Part shown: piece after piece, positions 46,860-56,408 of the stretch
How the letters are laid out: each line of letters starts with the position of its first letter
How positions within the stretch are numbered: position 1 is the first letter of the stretch
Assembly (NCBI GenBank): GCA_937922945.1
Contig: CAKZUP010000032.1
Span: 57,849 to 121,848 of the forward strand
Length of the DNA stretch: 64,000 bases
Source of the DNA: an uncultured Granulosicoccaceae bacterium
GTDB lineage: Bacteria; Pseudomonadota; Gammaproteobacteria; Granulosicoccales; Granulosicoccaceae
Direction: 5' to 3'
Translations under genes and position numbers: made by a program
The notes under the pieces: generated by a model
The model's database searches: none
What the model saw: the letters and a program-made list of their open reading frames with translations, nothing else
What the model was told of the DNA's origin: nothing

Positions 46860-47876
46860 TTAGCAATAGCCCTTTATCTGCTGGTAAAGCTCCTTTGAAA
46901 CCTTAACACCACTATTGAGCGTCCGCGCACGCGCATCGTAACGACGAGATGAAGGCAGTCGAGTGCCCTCCTGGGCCAAAACGCGGCTAAACAGCTCTTC
47001 AGCTCTATTTTGTGCCGTCTTTGCATCAGCGTGCGTTACGGTGTGTGCAATATCAATAGCAATTAAAAACTCACCACCAAATGGCGCGCCGTAATTGGCT
47101 GTGTCTTTTTGTGTAGATTCATAGCTGAACAGGTCGCCGATTAAAGCGCCGGCAAGCAGCTCAATCATGAGCGCGAGTGATGAACCTTTATGGCCACCAA
47201 ACGGCAGTTGCGCTCCGGCTAACGCATCATCAGGATTATTCGTCGGGTTACCCTCTTTATCAATCGCCCAACCATCGGGTATGGGTTTACCTGCGATTCC
47301 ATGCAGTTGGATCTCCCCTCTAGCGCTGGCGCTGGATGCCTGATCGAATACAAACGGTGGCTGCTCGTTCCTTGGCCAGGCGAAAGCCATCGGGTTAGTG
47401 CCAAACAACGGTTTAGTACCTCCATGCGGTGCAACAAACGCATTGGCTGCAGTAAACGCAAACGCAACCAGCCCCTGCTCTGCTAATGTCTCTACCTCGG
47501 GCCAGAGCGCTGCTATGTTGTAAACGTTGTGTATAGCGAGCGCAGCAATACCATGGTGCCTTGCTTTATCAGCTAATAGCGGCAAGCCCTTTTGCAGAGC
47601 CAATGGGCAGAATCCTTCGCAACCGTCAATGTGAACAACAGCAGATTTACTCTGACCTATTTTAGGCTCGGCCTTTAGATTGGTGGCAGAATTTTTACCC
47701 GCTTTAAGATACAACGGGATTCGAAACAAGCCATGCGAGTAACATTCATCGCGCTCAGCGGCAGTGACTGTTAACGCAATAGCGTTAGCTTGCTCGGTTG
47801 AGAAACCGTTTGAGGTCAATGCTTGTGCGGCTAGTTGGGTGACTTCGTCAAGGGATAAATTTATACTATCAGACAC
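46860..47876 (-). CDS. Ldh-family (malate/L-lactate/ureidoglycolate dehydrogenase-like) oxidoreductase
   Basis: 'CYSHGLFRIPLYLKAGKN', 'AALAIHNVYNIAALWPEVETLAEQGLVAFAFTAANAFVAPHGGTKPLFGTNPMAFAWP'. Confidence 0.88.
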   Translation of the reverse strand: MSDSINLSLDEVTQLAAQALTSNGFSTEQANAIALTVTAAERDECYSHGLFRIPLYLKAGKNSATNLKAEPKIGQSKSAVVHIDGCEGFCPLALQKGLPLLADKARHHGIAALAIHNVYNIAALWPEVETLAEQGLVAFAFTAANAFVAPHGGTKPLFGTNPMAFAWPRNEQPPFVFDQASSASARGEIQLHGIAGKPIPDGWAIDKEGNPTNNPDDALAGAQLPFGGHKGSSLALMIELLAGALIGDLFSYESTQKDTANYGAPFGGEFLIAIDIAHTVTHADAKTAQNRAEELFSRVLAQEGTRLPSSRRYDARARTLNSGVKVSKELYQQIKGYC

Positions 47877-47918
47877 AGCGCATTCTCCTTCATCTATATC
47901 GTTTTTGTCTTTATCAAT

Positions 47919-47940
47919 AGCTTATGCATAGCTTATGCAT
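47919..47940. repeat. 2 x 11-bp direct repeat upstream of the Ldh-family gene
   Basis: AGCTTATGCAT AGCTTATGCAT. Confidence 0.9.
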
Positions 47941-47979
47941 TGAGTTCGGTCGGTGTTCATTACCGCCTACCTGCAAGAA

Positions 47980-48894
47980 CTAACTCGACGTTTGAGTGTT
48001 TCTTGCTGGTAAATTAACCAGAACAATACCGACAGAAATACACACTAACGCAATAACCAAACTATAGGTTACAGATTCATCGAGTATCAGCCAACCAAAG
48101 AAGACGCCAAAAACCGGTGCGAGAAACGCATAGGTTGCCATATTCGCTACGGGGTAAATTGACAATACCCAGAACCATGTCAGGAAACCGATAGAAACCA
48201 CAACGACAACCTGAAAGGCGAATACGGCCCAAACCAGCGTTGTTGGCTCTCTGAAAATATCACCGCCCCACAGTGCTGCGATTAGAAGAATGGGGGCAGA
48301 GACGGCTAATTGGTAGAGCAACTGCATTTCTGGCGTGGAACGCTTCAATTGCGTGGTTCGAGTCAGTATTGCGATTCCAGCCCAGCCACAGGCAGCAGCC
48401 AGACAGTATAGGTCGCCTAACCATGTTGACCCAGCCTCACCGTCGGCATTGGTTCTGAAACGCAGAATCACAATAATACCGAGAAGCGCACATACCAGCC
48501 CTGCTAATTTTAAGCGGGTCAATTGCTCATTGGGTATTAAAAAGTGGGCTGCCAAAGTCAGCCAAAATGGCATCGTATAAAACAATATGGATGCTCTGGA
48601 CACGCTAATATAATCTAACGCCTGGAACAGCAGCATAAACTCAAAGGCGAACAGGAAGCCACTGGCTATACCTGCAACAAGACTCCCATCAGTTACGCTT
48701 AATTGACGTTTCATCAAAGAAGCAAATAACCACACCACAAAAAAAGCACAAACTGAGCGCAAACCAGCCTGAAAAATCGGCCCCATTCCGACATTAACAA
48801 ATTTAATACACACCTGGTTTAGACCCAATAAAGCAGATACGCCAACCAGTAGTACAGCGCCGTGAAAATCGATGCGGTCTTTGGTTTTGCTCAT
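47980..48894 (-). CDS. DMT-superfamily EamA transporter
   Basis: 304 aa polytopic; 'LDYISVSRASILFYTMPFWLTLAAHFLIPNEQLTRLKLAGLVCALLGIIVIL'. Confidence 0.88.
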   Translation of the reverse strand: MSKTKDRIDFHGAVLLVGVSALLGLNQVCIKFVNVGMGPIFQAGLRSVCAFFVVWLFASLMKRQLSVTDGSLVAGIASGFLFAFEFMLLFQALDYISVSRASILFYTMPFWLTLAAHFLIPNEQLTRLKLAGLVCALLGIIVILRFRTNADGEAGSTWLGDLYCLAAACGWAGIAILTRTTQLKRSTPEMQLLYQLAVSAPILLIAALWGGDIFREPTTLVWAVFAFQVVVVVSIGFLTWFWVLSIYPVANMATYAFLAPVFGVFFGWLILDESVTYSLVIALVCISVGIVLVNLPARNTQTSS

Positions 48895-49246
48895 TTGGGT
48901 TATTTATTTCGGATTGTTAGAAAGAAAATTCAGTTTGTTGGATACAGGATGCTAAGCCTTGTTTACCGCATTTTTTATTGCGTTAAGCAACGCTTTTACA
49001 TGTCCCTAAGTGAATTTAGTACTGTTCTTCATGTGATGCCTCTCTCATTACATAATGGCATGTAACATAAAAAATCGAAATCAAATTCTCTATTGGCGCA
49101 CATGAAAAAAGCAATTTTTTTTAATTAATCTTTATTAACCGGAAAACGTACTATTCGAGTCTCAGTTTAGCATTTCAGTTTCAAAGACGAGTGGCAAGAA
49201 CCGATACATATCACAGGAGTCAATGTAGAACCCAAGGCTAAAAGGT

Positions 49247-50284
49247 ATGTTTTACGGTTATTTTAAAAACAGTTTATCCGGTTTGGCCCTCGTGGCCATT
49301 TTATTTAGTGGCAGTGTATTGGCTGAGAAGCGATATTACCCCCCCGCTAGCCCTGACCGTCTTGAAGTTGGTAGCGAAGAATTTACCGACAACTATGCAT
49401 CGCTGGCAGGCCTTGAGGGCGTCAGAGTTGATACAACGTATGTTATCGGTTCAGCTGAAAAATACGAACTCACTGACATGAAAAGTGATTTGGTAGAGCA
49501 AATACGCCAACGTCTCACGGATGCCGGTCTACGCATGCTTTCAGAGGAAGAACTTGAATCCACACCCGGACAACCATCCTTGACTTTTTTCCCGGCTTAT
49601 CAGGGAAACGATATTGATGCACTGAAGGCAAAACTGGCTGGCGAAGATGCGGTAGCGGAGCACGCGAAAATCGACGAAAGCCACGATTGCTGCCGTTCAT
49701 CGATATGGGCGTCCTTTCAACAATCTTCCTCAATTTTGCGCGACCCGAACCGACAGTACCGGTTTGCTACCTGGGGCTCAGGAGATGACACAGACTCTTG
49801 CAATGACAGAGGCTTATGGACCTATAATGCCGTGCTCGAAACGATTGATCGATTTATTGAAGATTACAAAAAAGCAGAAAGTGAGCTGAGACCTATGCTG
49901 GTCAGCAACGCTGCAGAAGTACCAGAAAGCTGCTCACAAGCCTGGTTAATGAATCTTAGTGTTTTTGACACCAACAAAACGGCTATTAGCGAGGCCGTAA
50001 AGCCCATCCTCGACCAACTGGCTGATACCGCTGCCCGTTGTGATCGCTATAACTACCTGATAGAAACTCACGCGGATAAACGTGCAGATGAGGCCTATAA
50101 CAAACTTCTATCAGAAGCCAGAGCCTTGGCAATCAAGGACTATTTGCTACAGAAGGACGTTCCGTATGGCCGGTTAAGAACTATTGCTTATGGCGAATCC
50201 AAACCATTATCCAATGGGAATTCTGAAAAAGATCATGCAGTGAACCGACGCGTCGTTATCATTCCACAACTGGATAAAAGTTAA
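49247..50284 (+). CDS. OmpA-family exported protein
   Basis: Signal peptide (…LVAILFSGSVLAEKR); C-terminal 'IETHADKRADEAYNKLLSEARALAIKDYLLQKDVPYGRLRTIAYGESKP…NRRVVI' OmpA-like domain. Confidence 0.85.
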   Translation: MFYGYFKNSLSGLALVAILFSGSVLAEKRYYPPASPDRLEVGSEEFTDNYASLAGLEGVRVDTTYVIGSAEKYELTDMKSDLVEQIRQRLTDAGLRMLSEEELESTPGQPSLTFFPAYQGNDIDALKAKLAGEDAVAEHAKIDESHDCCRSSIWASFQQSSSILRDPNRQYRFATWGSGDDTDSCNDRGLWTYNAVLETIDRFIEDYKKAESELRPMLVSNAAEVPESCSQAWLMNLSVFDTNKTAISEAVKPILDQLADTAARCDRYNYLIETHADKRADEAYNKLLSEARALAIKDYLLQKDVPYGRLRTIAYGESKPLSNGNSEKDHAVNRRVVIIPQLDKS

Positions 50285-50325
50285 CGGGCAACCGGAGAAA
50301 CTCGAGATGTGATAGTCAATAGTAT

Positions 50326-50394
50326 TTTTTAGCCAACTATATTAGCCAACTATTTCAGCCAACCAATTTTGCCCACCATTTTTGCCCACTAATG
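50326..50394. repeat. About 5 x 13-14-bp degenerate tandem repeat upstream of the GT39 gene
   Basis: TTTTTAGCCAACTATA / TTAGCCAACTATT / TCAGCCAACCAATT / TTGCCCACCATTT / TTGCCCACTAATG. Confidence 0.85.
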
Positions 50395-51936
50395 GATACG
50401 AAAGCTCAAAATAACACGGTGGTGCTTTCGTTGGGGTTGGCTGTTGCGCTTGGTATATCTGCCTATTATCGAATGCAGTTAGGCACCACAGCGGGTCACA
50501 TGGATGAATATGACTACCTGTTTATTGGCAAAACACTACTCTCTGGTAACAATTGGCCGAGTCACACCTATGTTTTTGGTTGGGACTTAAGCTGGTTATT
50601 GTTCGCCTGGGCAGACGTATCATTCGGAGGACTAACTGGCGCTAGGCTCGTATCAGCTTTTTTTGGCATTTTATCCCTTTTGGGCATGTATGTATTTGCC
50701 TATTCAATATGGCACTGTAAAAAAACAGCGCTGATTTCAACCCTGCTGCTTGGCATGGAGGCATCGCACATTTATATCAGTACGATTGCCACCTATGACA
50801 TTATTAGCTTTACCGCTTTTCTATTCTCACTCCCGGCCATTGTTACGGTGTGCCGTGGAACATCCAATCAGGTTCTTTTAACGTTAGTTTCAAGTATTTT
50901 ACTGTGCATTGCGATACTCACTAAATACAGCGTTGTATTGTATCTGCCTTTTATTGCAATTCTGGTTTTGTGGAGGGCGCCATTGTCAGCCCTACTCGGA
51001 TTCTGCGCCATAGCCACTATGCTTGGTAGCTACCTACTTATTCATTACGAGCAGCTTAAGGTTCTGTACACCGTACAAATTCTTAGTGCACACAAACCAA
51101 ACGCAAACACGTTTGATATAGCGTACCGAATCATCAACCAGCACGCAGCGTTGATATTATTAGCAATAACCAGCTTGGTTTATGCACTAATTATCATCAA
51201 CTATAGAGCTTTTAAAAATAGAGCAACAGCAAACCAGATTAATGGAAATTACGAATTTTTGACTCGAAAAAATAACCATACAATCGGCCTGATAGTTTCC
51301 TTGCTAATAGCTTCAACGCCTTTATGTATTTACCATGTTGTCGGAACGAACGTCATCTCGCTACATAAACATCTTGTTTATACCAGCCTATTTCTTATCC
51401 CAATAATTGCCCGGTTCATGCAGAATCTGTTGAATCACCCTTTACAAGGATATAGCGCCGAATGTTTACTGCTTGTCTCGTTTGTGTTTTTCGGATACTA
51501 CAATTCAAGTATTCTATCGGTAATGCGCTCCAGCTACCCTGACATGAGCTCCATAGCCGCATACACAACCCACATGACAGAAAATGACTCAATACTCAGC
51601 GAAGATCCGTATCTGTTTCGGTATGCATTAATTGATAAAGGCGATCAAACACGCATAAAGGAAACCAATTGGATTGATAACAATTTAGACGGAATTTTCG
51701 AACACAGAGATGTAAAACAAGCAGTTTGGGGTCGCAAATTTGACTATGTTTTTTTAAATGATCAATTACACAAAACACTGAACAAAAAACTGAGAAAGAT
51801 GTTAGCTCACCGTGGCTACGTGGCATTGGTAGATAACCATTATGTAGTGAATACGCTTTCGGGACAAAAACGCTCAGGACGACTTAGTCTGTACGCCAAA
51901 CCCCAAACAACGAAAAGTGCGATGAACGAAGAATAA
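50392..51936 (+). CDS. Polytopic membrane glycosyltransferase, GT39/ArnT-like
   Basis: 514 aa, many TM; 'MDEYDYLFIGKTLLSGNNWPSHTYVFGWDLSWLLFAWADVSFGGLTGARLVSAFFGILSLLGMYVFA' typical of PMT/ArnT-like proteins. Confidence 0.78.
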   Translation: MDTKAQNNTVVLSLGLAVALGISAYYRMQLGTTAGHMDEYDYLFIGKTLLSGNNWPSHTYVFGWDLSWLLFAWADVSFGGLTGARLVSAFFGILSLLGMYVFAYSIWHCKKTALISTLLLGMEASHIYISTIATYDIISFTAFLFSLPAIVTVCRGTSNQVLLTLVSSILLCIAILTKYSVVLYLPFIAILVLWRAPLSALLGFCAIATMLGSYLLIHYEQLKVLYTVQILSAHKPNANTFDIAYRIINQHAALILLAITSLVYALIIINYRAFKNRATANQINGNYEFLTRKNNHTIGLIVSLLIASTPLCIYHVVGTNVISLHKHLVYTSLFLIPIIARFMQNLLNHPLQGYSAECLLLVSFVFFGYYNSSILSVMRSSYPDMSSIAAYTTHMTENDSILSEDPYLFRYALIDKGDQTRIKETNWIDNNLDGIFEHRDVKQAVWGRKFDYVFLNDQLHKTLNKKLRKMLAHRGYVALVDNHYVVNTLSGQKRSGRLSLYAKPQTTKSAMNEE

Positions 51937-52046
51937 AGGCCCCAATTGTTGTGAAATTGGACACACTAAACCAGTAACGCTGTGTGGTTAATGCAGTTTG
52001 GATTCGATTCGCCGATATCAAGAACAGTACAGGCACACTTAAGACG

Positions 52047-52403
52047 ATGAACAATCTACCACTCTTTTATTTGCTGATTACGGTGTTGCTCACATCCGTA
52101 GCTCAATTGCTGCAGAAACAGGCAGCGATTGAACTGTCGGAGAGTACCCATCAAGCGTCCCTATTGAGTAATTTAAATTTTATTCTAAGTGGAGTTCTGC
52201 TTGGCGTTGCATTGATTACGTGGCTACAAGTGCTGAACTCCATTGAAGTATCTTTAGCGTATCCCATGCTGAGCCTGAACTATATTGTCGTTCTTGTTTT
52301 GGCTAAATTTTTTTTTGGCGAATCGGTCCCAACGCATCGTTGGATAGGCGTAGCCTGTGTTGTCGCAGGCGTGGCAGTATTAGCATCCGGTAGCATTATT
52401 TAA
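52047..52403 (+). CDS. SMR/EamA-like small membrane protein (ArnE-like)
   Basis: 4-TM SMR-type pattern 'QLLQKQAAIELSE...VSLAYPMLSLNYIVVLVLAKFFFGESV'; start at internal ATG 52047. Confidence 0.8.
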   Translation: MNNLPLFYLLITVLLTSVAQLLQKQAAIELSESTHQASLLSNLNFILSGVLLGVALITWLQVLNSIEVSLAYPMLSLNYIVVLVLAKFFFGESVPTHRWIGVACVVAGVAVLASGSII

Positions 52404-52792
52404 TGATGCCGAGCGTGTATATCGTTAGCGCGATTGTAGGTGGCGCGCTTGCACAGATTTTTATGAAAGCAGGTCTTTTTGCTGTTTCTACATCCAGCTT
52501 TGGAGCATTAAGCTACAGCATAAATGCTTACCCGAAACACGCCTTTTTCATATTTTTGGGCATATTTTTATACGTGGCTTCCATGTGCGTTTGGGTATAT
52601 GCCTTAAAGCAATATAAGCTTAGCAAGGCGTATCCGCTGCTAAGCCTGGGCTACGTTGTTGTCTACGTTATATCCACGGTTTGGCCTGGTATTCAAGAAT
52701 CGTTCAGCACTCAAAAATCCATCGGCATTGCTTTGATTGTGTTTGGTGTATGGTTCTCGCAGCGAACGCCTGATTCCAGTGCTGAAAAATGA
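52403..52792 (+). CDS. SMR/EamA-like small membrane protein (ArnF-like)
   Basis: 'GALAQIFMKAGLF...QYKLSKAYPLLSLGYVVVYVISTVWPG'; overlaps neighbouring genes. Confidence 0.8.
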   Translation: MMPSVYIVSAIVGGALAQIFMKAGLFAVSTSSFGALSYSINAYPKHAFFIFLGIFLYVASMCVWVYALKQYKLSKAYPLLSLGYVVVYVISTVWPGIQESFSTQKSIGIALIVFGVWFSQRTPDSSAEK

Positions 52793-53529
52793 GTACCCTT
52801 GATTTTCATGTAACGATCATCATCCCCGTGTATAACGAACAAGAACGCATTGCGAGTACGCTCTATACAATAAAAGACTATTTAAGCCAACAGGACTATA
52901 CCTCTGACATTATCGTAATTGATGATGGCAGTGAGGATCTGACCACTGAAATAATACGTGTGGTTAACCACTATGGTGAAGAACTAAAAGAACAATCCTC
53001 TGGTGCAATGGTACACAACGTGAAAAACGTCGGTAAAGGCTACTCTGTTGCGAAAGGCCTGTTACTCGCCAAAGGGGATATTATTGCGTTTACCGATGCA
53101 GATGCATCAACGCCAATAGAAGAAATTGAAAAGCTCCTGCAAAAAATCACTGAAGGCTACGATGTCGTTATTGGCTCTCGAAATCTCGCTGCGTCAAACA
53201 TTTCAGATCGACCTCTGTCCAGAAGCATCACCAGTATGGTTTTTAATCAGCTAGCTTCGGCACTGGGACTAATGAACGTATCAGACAGCCAATGTGGCTT
53301 CAAGGCCTACAGACGCACAGTGGCCAGAGAAGTTGCCAAAAGACAGAAAACATTCGGATTCTGTTTCGACGTAGAGCACATTTATCTCGCCACCAAGCTG
53401 GGTTACAACGTGACGGAGGTACCAGTAACGTGGCAACACTGTGCCGGCTCTACTCTATCACTGATAAGTGATTCACTTACCATGTTTTTCGATTTATTGA
53501 AAATACGATGGCTGCATAGAAAACTCTAA
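52789..53529 (+). CDS. Family 2 glycosyltransferase, polyprenyl-phosphate glycosyltransferase-like
   Basis: 'VTIIIPVYNEQERIASTL', 'DIIVIDDGSEDLT', 'AFTDADAST', 'DSQCGFKAYRR' (ALG5/DPM1-like). Confidence 0.9.
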   Translation: MSTLDFHVTIIIPVYNEQERIASTLYTIKDYLSQQDYTSDIIVIDDGSEDLTTEIIRVVNHYGEELKEQSSGAMVHNVKNVGKGYSVAKGLLLAKGDIIAFTDADASTPIEEIEKLLQKITEGYDVVIGSRNLAASNISDRPLSRSITSMVFNQLASALGLMNVSDSQCGFKAYRRTVAREVAKRQKTFGFCFDVEHIYLATKLGYNVTEVPVTWQHCAGSTLSLISDSLTMFFDLLKIRWLHRKL

Positions 53530-53677
53530 AACACCTTATAAACAGGGTTACATGCTGTAAATATCAGTGTATCCATAGCCGCTACTTCCCCCGAACTCGA
53601 ATATTCATCTGGTTTTTACCAGTTTCCGATCACTCTTAGCACGAGTAACTGCGTTTGCTCGTGAGCAAGGGGAACAC

Positions 53678-55777
53678 ATGCGCTTATTATTGGTAGCGCC
53701 AGCTCTATTGCTGGCATCGAACGTTTCAGCAGGTCCTTTTGAAGAATGCCCTACAAAAGCCTTTTTAACTCAAGGGGCTATTGCCAGCACTTACGCGGTA
53801 AACCTTGTCACGGGTGATTACCAAGTCGTTGCCAGCAATATGGGTGTAAACAAAGCGGTCAACGGGCTTGGTTTTAACAGCAACGACAATTTTATGTACG
53901 GCTGGTCGTATGCACATGGAAAACCTGCACGTATTCATGGCGACTTCGTGGTTGAAGCTTTGCCTGTGGAAAATATCGACCCCGGTAATTTCTATGTTGG
54001 TGACGTCTCAATCGTTGATAACACCTATTACGTCTACAGACGCGGAAGTACAACCGGTTTGTACGGGATCTCTCTTGACCCTTCGCACAACGATTATCAT
54101 AAAATGATAAAAATCATTGATGGCTCCCAGCTTAATCTGAAAATCGCTGATATGGCCATCCACCCATTCAGTAATATGGCTTACGCAGTTGATTCTGGAG
54201 GCAACTTATTTGAGATTGATCTCTCCACCGGAAACGCAAGCAATTTAGCGAACGTTAATCAAAAAGGCACATTTGGAGCAGCGTATTTTGACCCCGATGG
54301 CAACTTGTATATTGGTCGAAATTCGGATGGCTCGGTATTCAGAATAAAAATTGATGAAGGGCAATATGAGGCGGAGTTCTTTGCCAAAGGCCCATCCTCC
54401 AGCATTAACGACGGTTCGAGATGCGCCTTGGCCCCAGTTCTTGATTTGAGTAACACTAATCTCGACTTCGGCGATGCGCCTGACTCTTACAGTACATCTC
54501 TCGCTAACAACGGTGCGCGTCATGGGTTATCGGAACAGAACGACTACTATCTGGGTAACTATGTCGATGGTGAGTCAGATGCTTCGCTGCACCCCCTATC
54601 CGATGATACGAACGGCATCAACGAAGACGATGATGGCGTTCAGTTTGCCACCAATATAGTGGAATCGAGCAAGGCTATTGCTAAGGTTACAGCGCAAGGC
54701 GATGGGTACCTTAGCGCATGGATTGACCTAAACCAAGACGGTGTGTTCGATAGCAATGAACAGGTAGGTCAGGATATTCCATTAACAACCGGAAATCAGT
54801 TCGTTTATTTAGACATTCCAGCTGGTGTGAAAGATGGGGAAACATGGGCGCGCTTTCGTTACTCAAGCACAACCGGGTTACAGGCTATTGGTGGTGCACC
54901 CGATGGAGAAGTGGAAGATTACAGAGTTAACGTTCAGGAAGCGGATGCCGTTGTAAGCACTTATCCATCTACCAATGGCTGGACAAGTGTGGCATTTGAA
55001 GATAATTGGCCGCATGAAGGAGACTACGATATGAACGATCTTGTTGTTCATATGCGTACCGAAGTATGGCGTAAAACAAGCGGTATTACCAATGTTGCGA
55101 TGAAAGGTGAAATATCAGCGGTTGGCGCGGCATATCATAATGGCTTTGCGGTTCGTCTACCCGGCGTAAAGCGAGATCAGGTTGATGCTGAGAATATTCA
55201 GTTTTCGATCAATGGATCGGAAGCAAGCTTTCAACCACTGGAAACAGGACGTGACGAGGCCATTTTTATTCTGGCGTATAACCTATGGGATTACGTTGCT
55301 TCAGGAAATTTCTGCAAATACTATCGAACAGAACCTGGTTGCGGCTCCGATATTCAGATGAATTTTTCAGTGCAGATACCAATGAAGCAACCGGTTGATG
55401 TGGACTTGAAAGGGGTATTTGATCCATTCTTGTTCGCAACTCCTGGCGCCTGGCACGGTGGGCATTTTGTTACAGCACCAGGGCGTGGTTATGAAATACA
55501 TTTGAAAAACTATGCGCCAACAGAAGCATTCGATATCGCGTTATTCGACCAAGCTGGCGATGATACGACAAACCCTGCCAACAACCATTACTTTCAAACC
55601 GATCAAGGTCTGCCATGGGCATTGGAAATAGGGACTAAATGGACACATCCACAAGAATACAACGATATAAGTCATGCCTATCCATTATTCGCGCAATGGA
55701 CTCAATCCAATGGTGCAATAAATGGTGACTGGTATTTGCCGTCTAACGCAAACAACCCTCTTCTGTTCGAAGAGTAG
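53678..55777 (+). CDS. Exported LruC-domain protein with N-terminal propeller-like and GEVED domains
   Basis: Signal peptide; 'DFGDAPDSY...GDGYLSAWIDLNQDGVFD...GAPDGEVEDYRV' GEVED; 'EDNWPHEGDYDMNDLVVHMRT' LruC. Confidence 0.88.
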   Translation: MRLLLVAPALLLASNVSAGPFEECPTKAFLTQGAIASTYAVNLVTGDYQVVASNMGVNKAVNGLGFNSNDNFMYGWSYAHGKPARIHGDFVVEALPVENIDPGNFYVGDVSIVDNTYYVYRRGSTTGLYGISLDPSHNDYHKMIKIIDGSQLNLKIADMAIHPFSNMAYAVDSGGNLFEIDLSTGNASNLANVNQKGTFGAAYFDPDGNLYIGRNSDGSVFRIKIDEGQYEAEFFAKGPSSSINDGSRCALAPVLDLSNTNLDFGDAPDSYSTSLANNGARHGLSEQNDYYLGNYVDGESDASLHPLSDDTNGINEDDDGVQFATNIVESSKAIAKVTAQGDGYLSAWIDLNQDGVFDSNEQVGQDIPLTTGNQFVYLDIPAGVKDGETWARFRYSSTTGLQAIGGAPDGEVEDYRVNVQEADAVVSTYPSTNGWTSVAFEDNWPHEGDYDMNDLVVHMRTEVWRKTSGITNVAMKGEISAVGAAYHNGFAVRLPGVKRDQVDAENIQFSINGSEASFQPLETGRDEAIFILAYNLWDYVASGNFCKYYRTEPGCGSDIQMNFSVQIPMKQPVDVDLKGVFDPFLFATPGAWHGGHFVTAPGRGYEIHLKNYAPTEAFDIALFDQAGDDTTNPANNHYFQTDQGLPWALEIGTKWTHPQEYNDISHAYPLFAQWTQSNGAINGDWYLPSNANNPLLFEE

Positions 55778-55787
55778 GAACACAAAC

Positions 55788-56285
55788 ATGATAAAACCAA
55801 TTAGTATTATTTCTGTGACATTCCTGATCGTAGCGTGTGGTGGTTCGGGCTCGTCCAGTTCAGTTATGACTGATAACAGTGGCTATGCCGCATCGCCAGA
55901 TTTAGGCGCAGCATCAGAAATCGTGATCGACACTGACTCCTTGCAGGTTAATCGAGACTTTGCGTTCGATACGGCGAAAACAATTGATGTGGACTTTGAT
56001 TTGGCGTTTGCCAGAGATGACGATGCGTTCGTCACGGTTTGTACCGATTACACACCTGTAGGCGCAGAGTACGATGTCGATTTTAATTCGTGCGCTATAT
56101 CTGGCAAGCTGCAACAAGGCGTATTTAAGCAATCAATTGAAATTACCAATGATAAAGAATCGGTCGTTGCAGTTGTGCTATTTCAAGATGCTGAAAAACC
56201 ACCCGTTTTCAATGAGTTCAGCGTCGATGATAATACTCGGGTTAAGGCCGATGGCAGCACATCGCGTACATTCGTCTGGAATTAA
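55788..56285 (+). CDS. Small lipoprotein, unknown function
   Basis: Internal start MIKPISIISVTFLIVACGGSGSSS (lipobox); 10 nt after the LruC gene stop. Confidence 0.7.
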   Translation: MIKPISIISVTFLIVACGGSGSSSSVMTDNSGYAASPDLGAASEIVIDTDSLQVNRDFAFDTAKTIDVDFDLAFARDDDAFVTVCTDYTPVGAEYDVDFNSCAISGKLQQGVFKQSIEITNDKESVVAVVLFQDAEKPPVFNEFSVDDNTRVKADGSTSRTFVWN

Positions 56286-56319
56286 GTTAATCGAATAACG
56301 TTTTGCGGACCACAACCGG

Positions 56320-56363
56320 CCCCATCTTTAATTGATGGGGCTTATTGATGGGGCTTATTGATG
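56320..56363. repeat. CCCCATC/GATGGGG hairpin with its 3' arm tandemly duplicated (13-bp unit)
   Basis: CCCCATCTTTAATTGATGGGG, then ATTGATGGGGCTT x2 + ATTGATG. Confidence 0.85.
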
Positions 56364-56408
56364 CATTTCTTTGTCAATGCAGTATAAGCGCGACAAGCCA
56401 GTTTCTAT

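Noticed and set aside
53639-53663. CACGAG...CTCGTG inverted repeat before the LruC gene
   Set aside because: Only a 6-bp stem near the RBS; could easily occur by chance.
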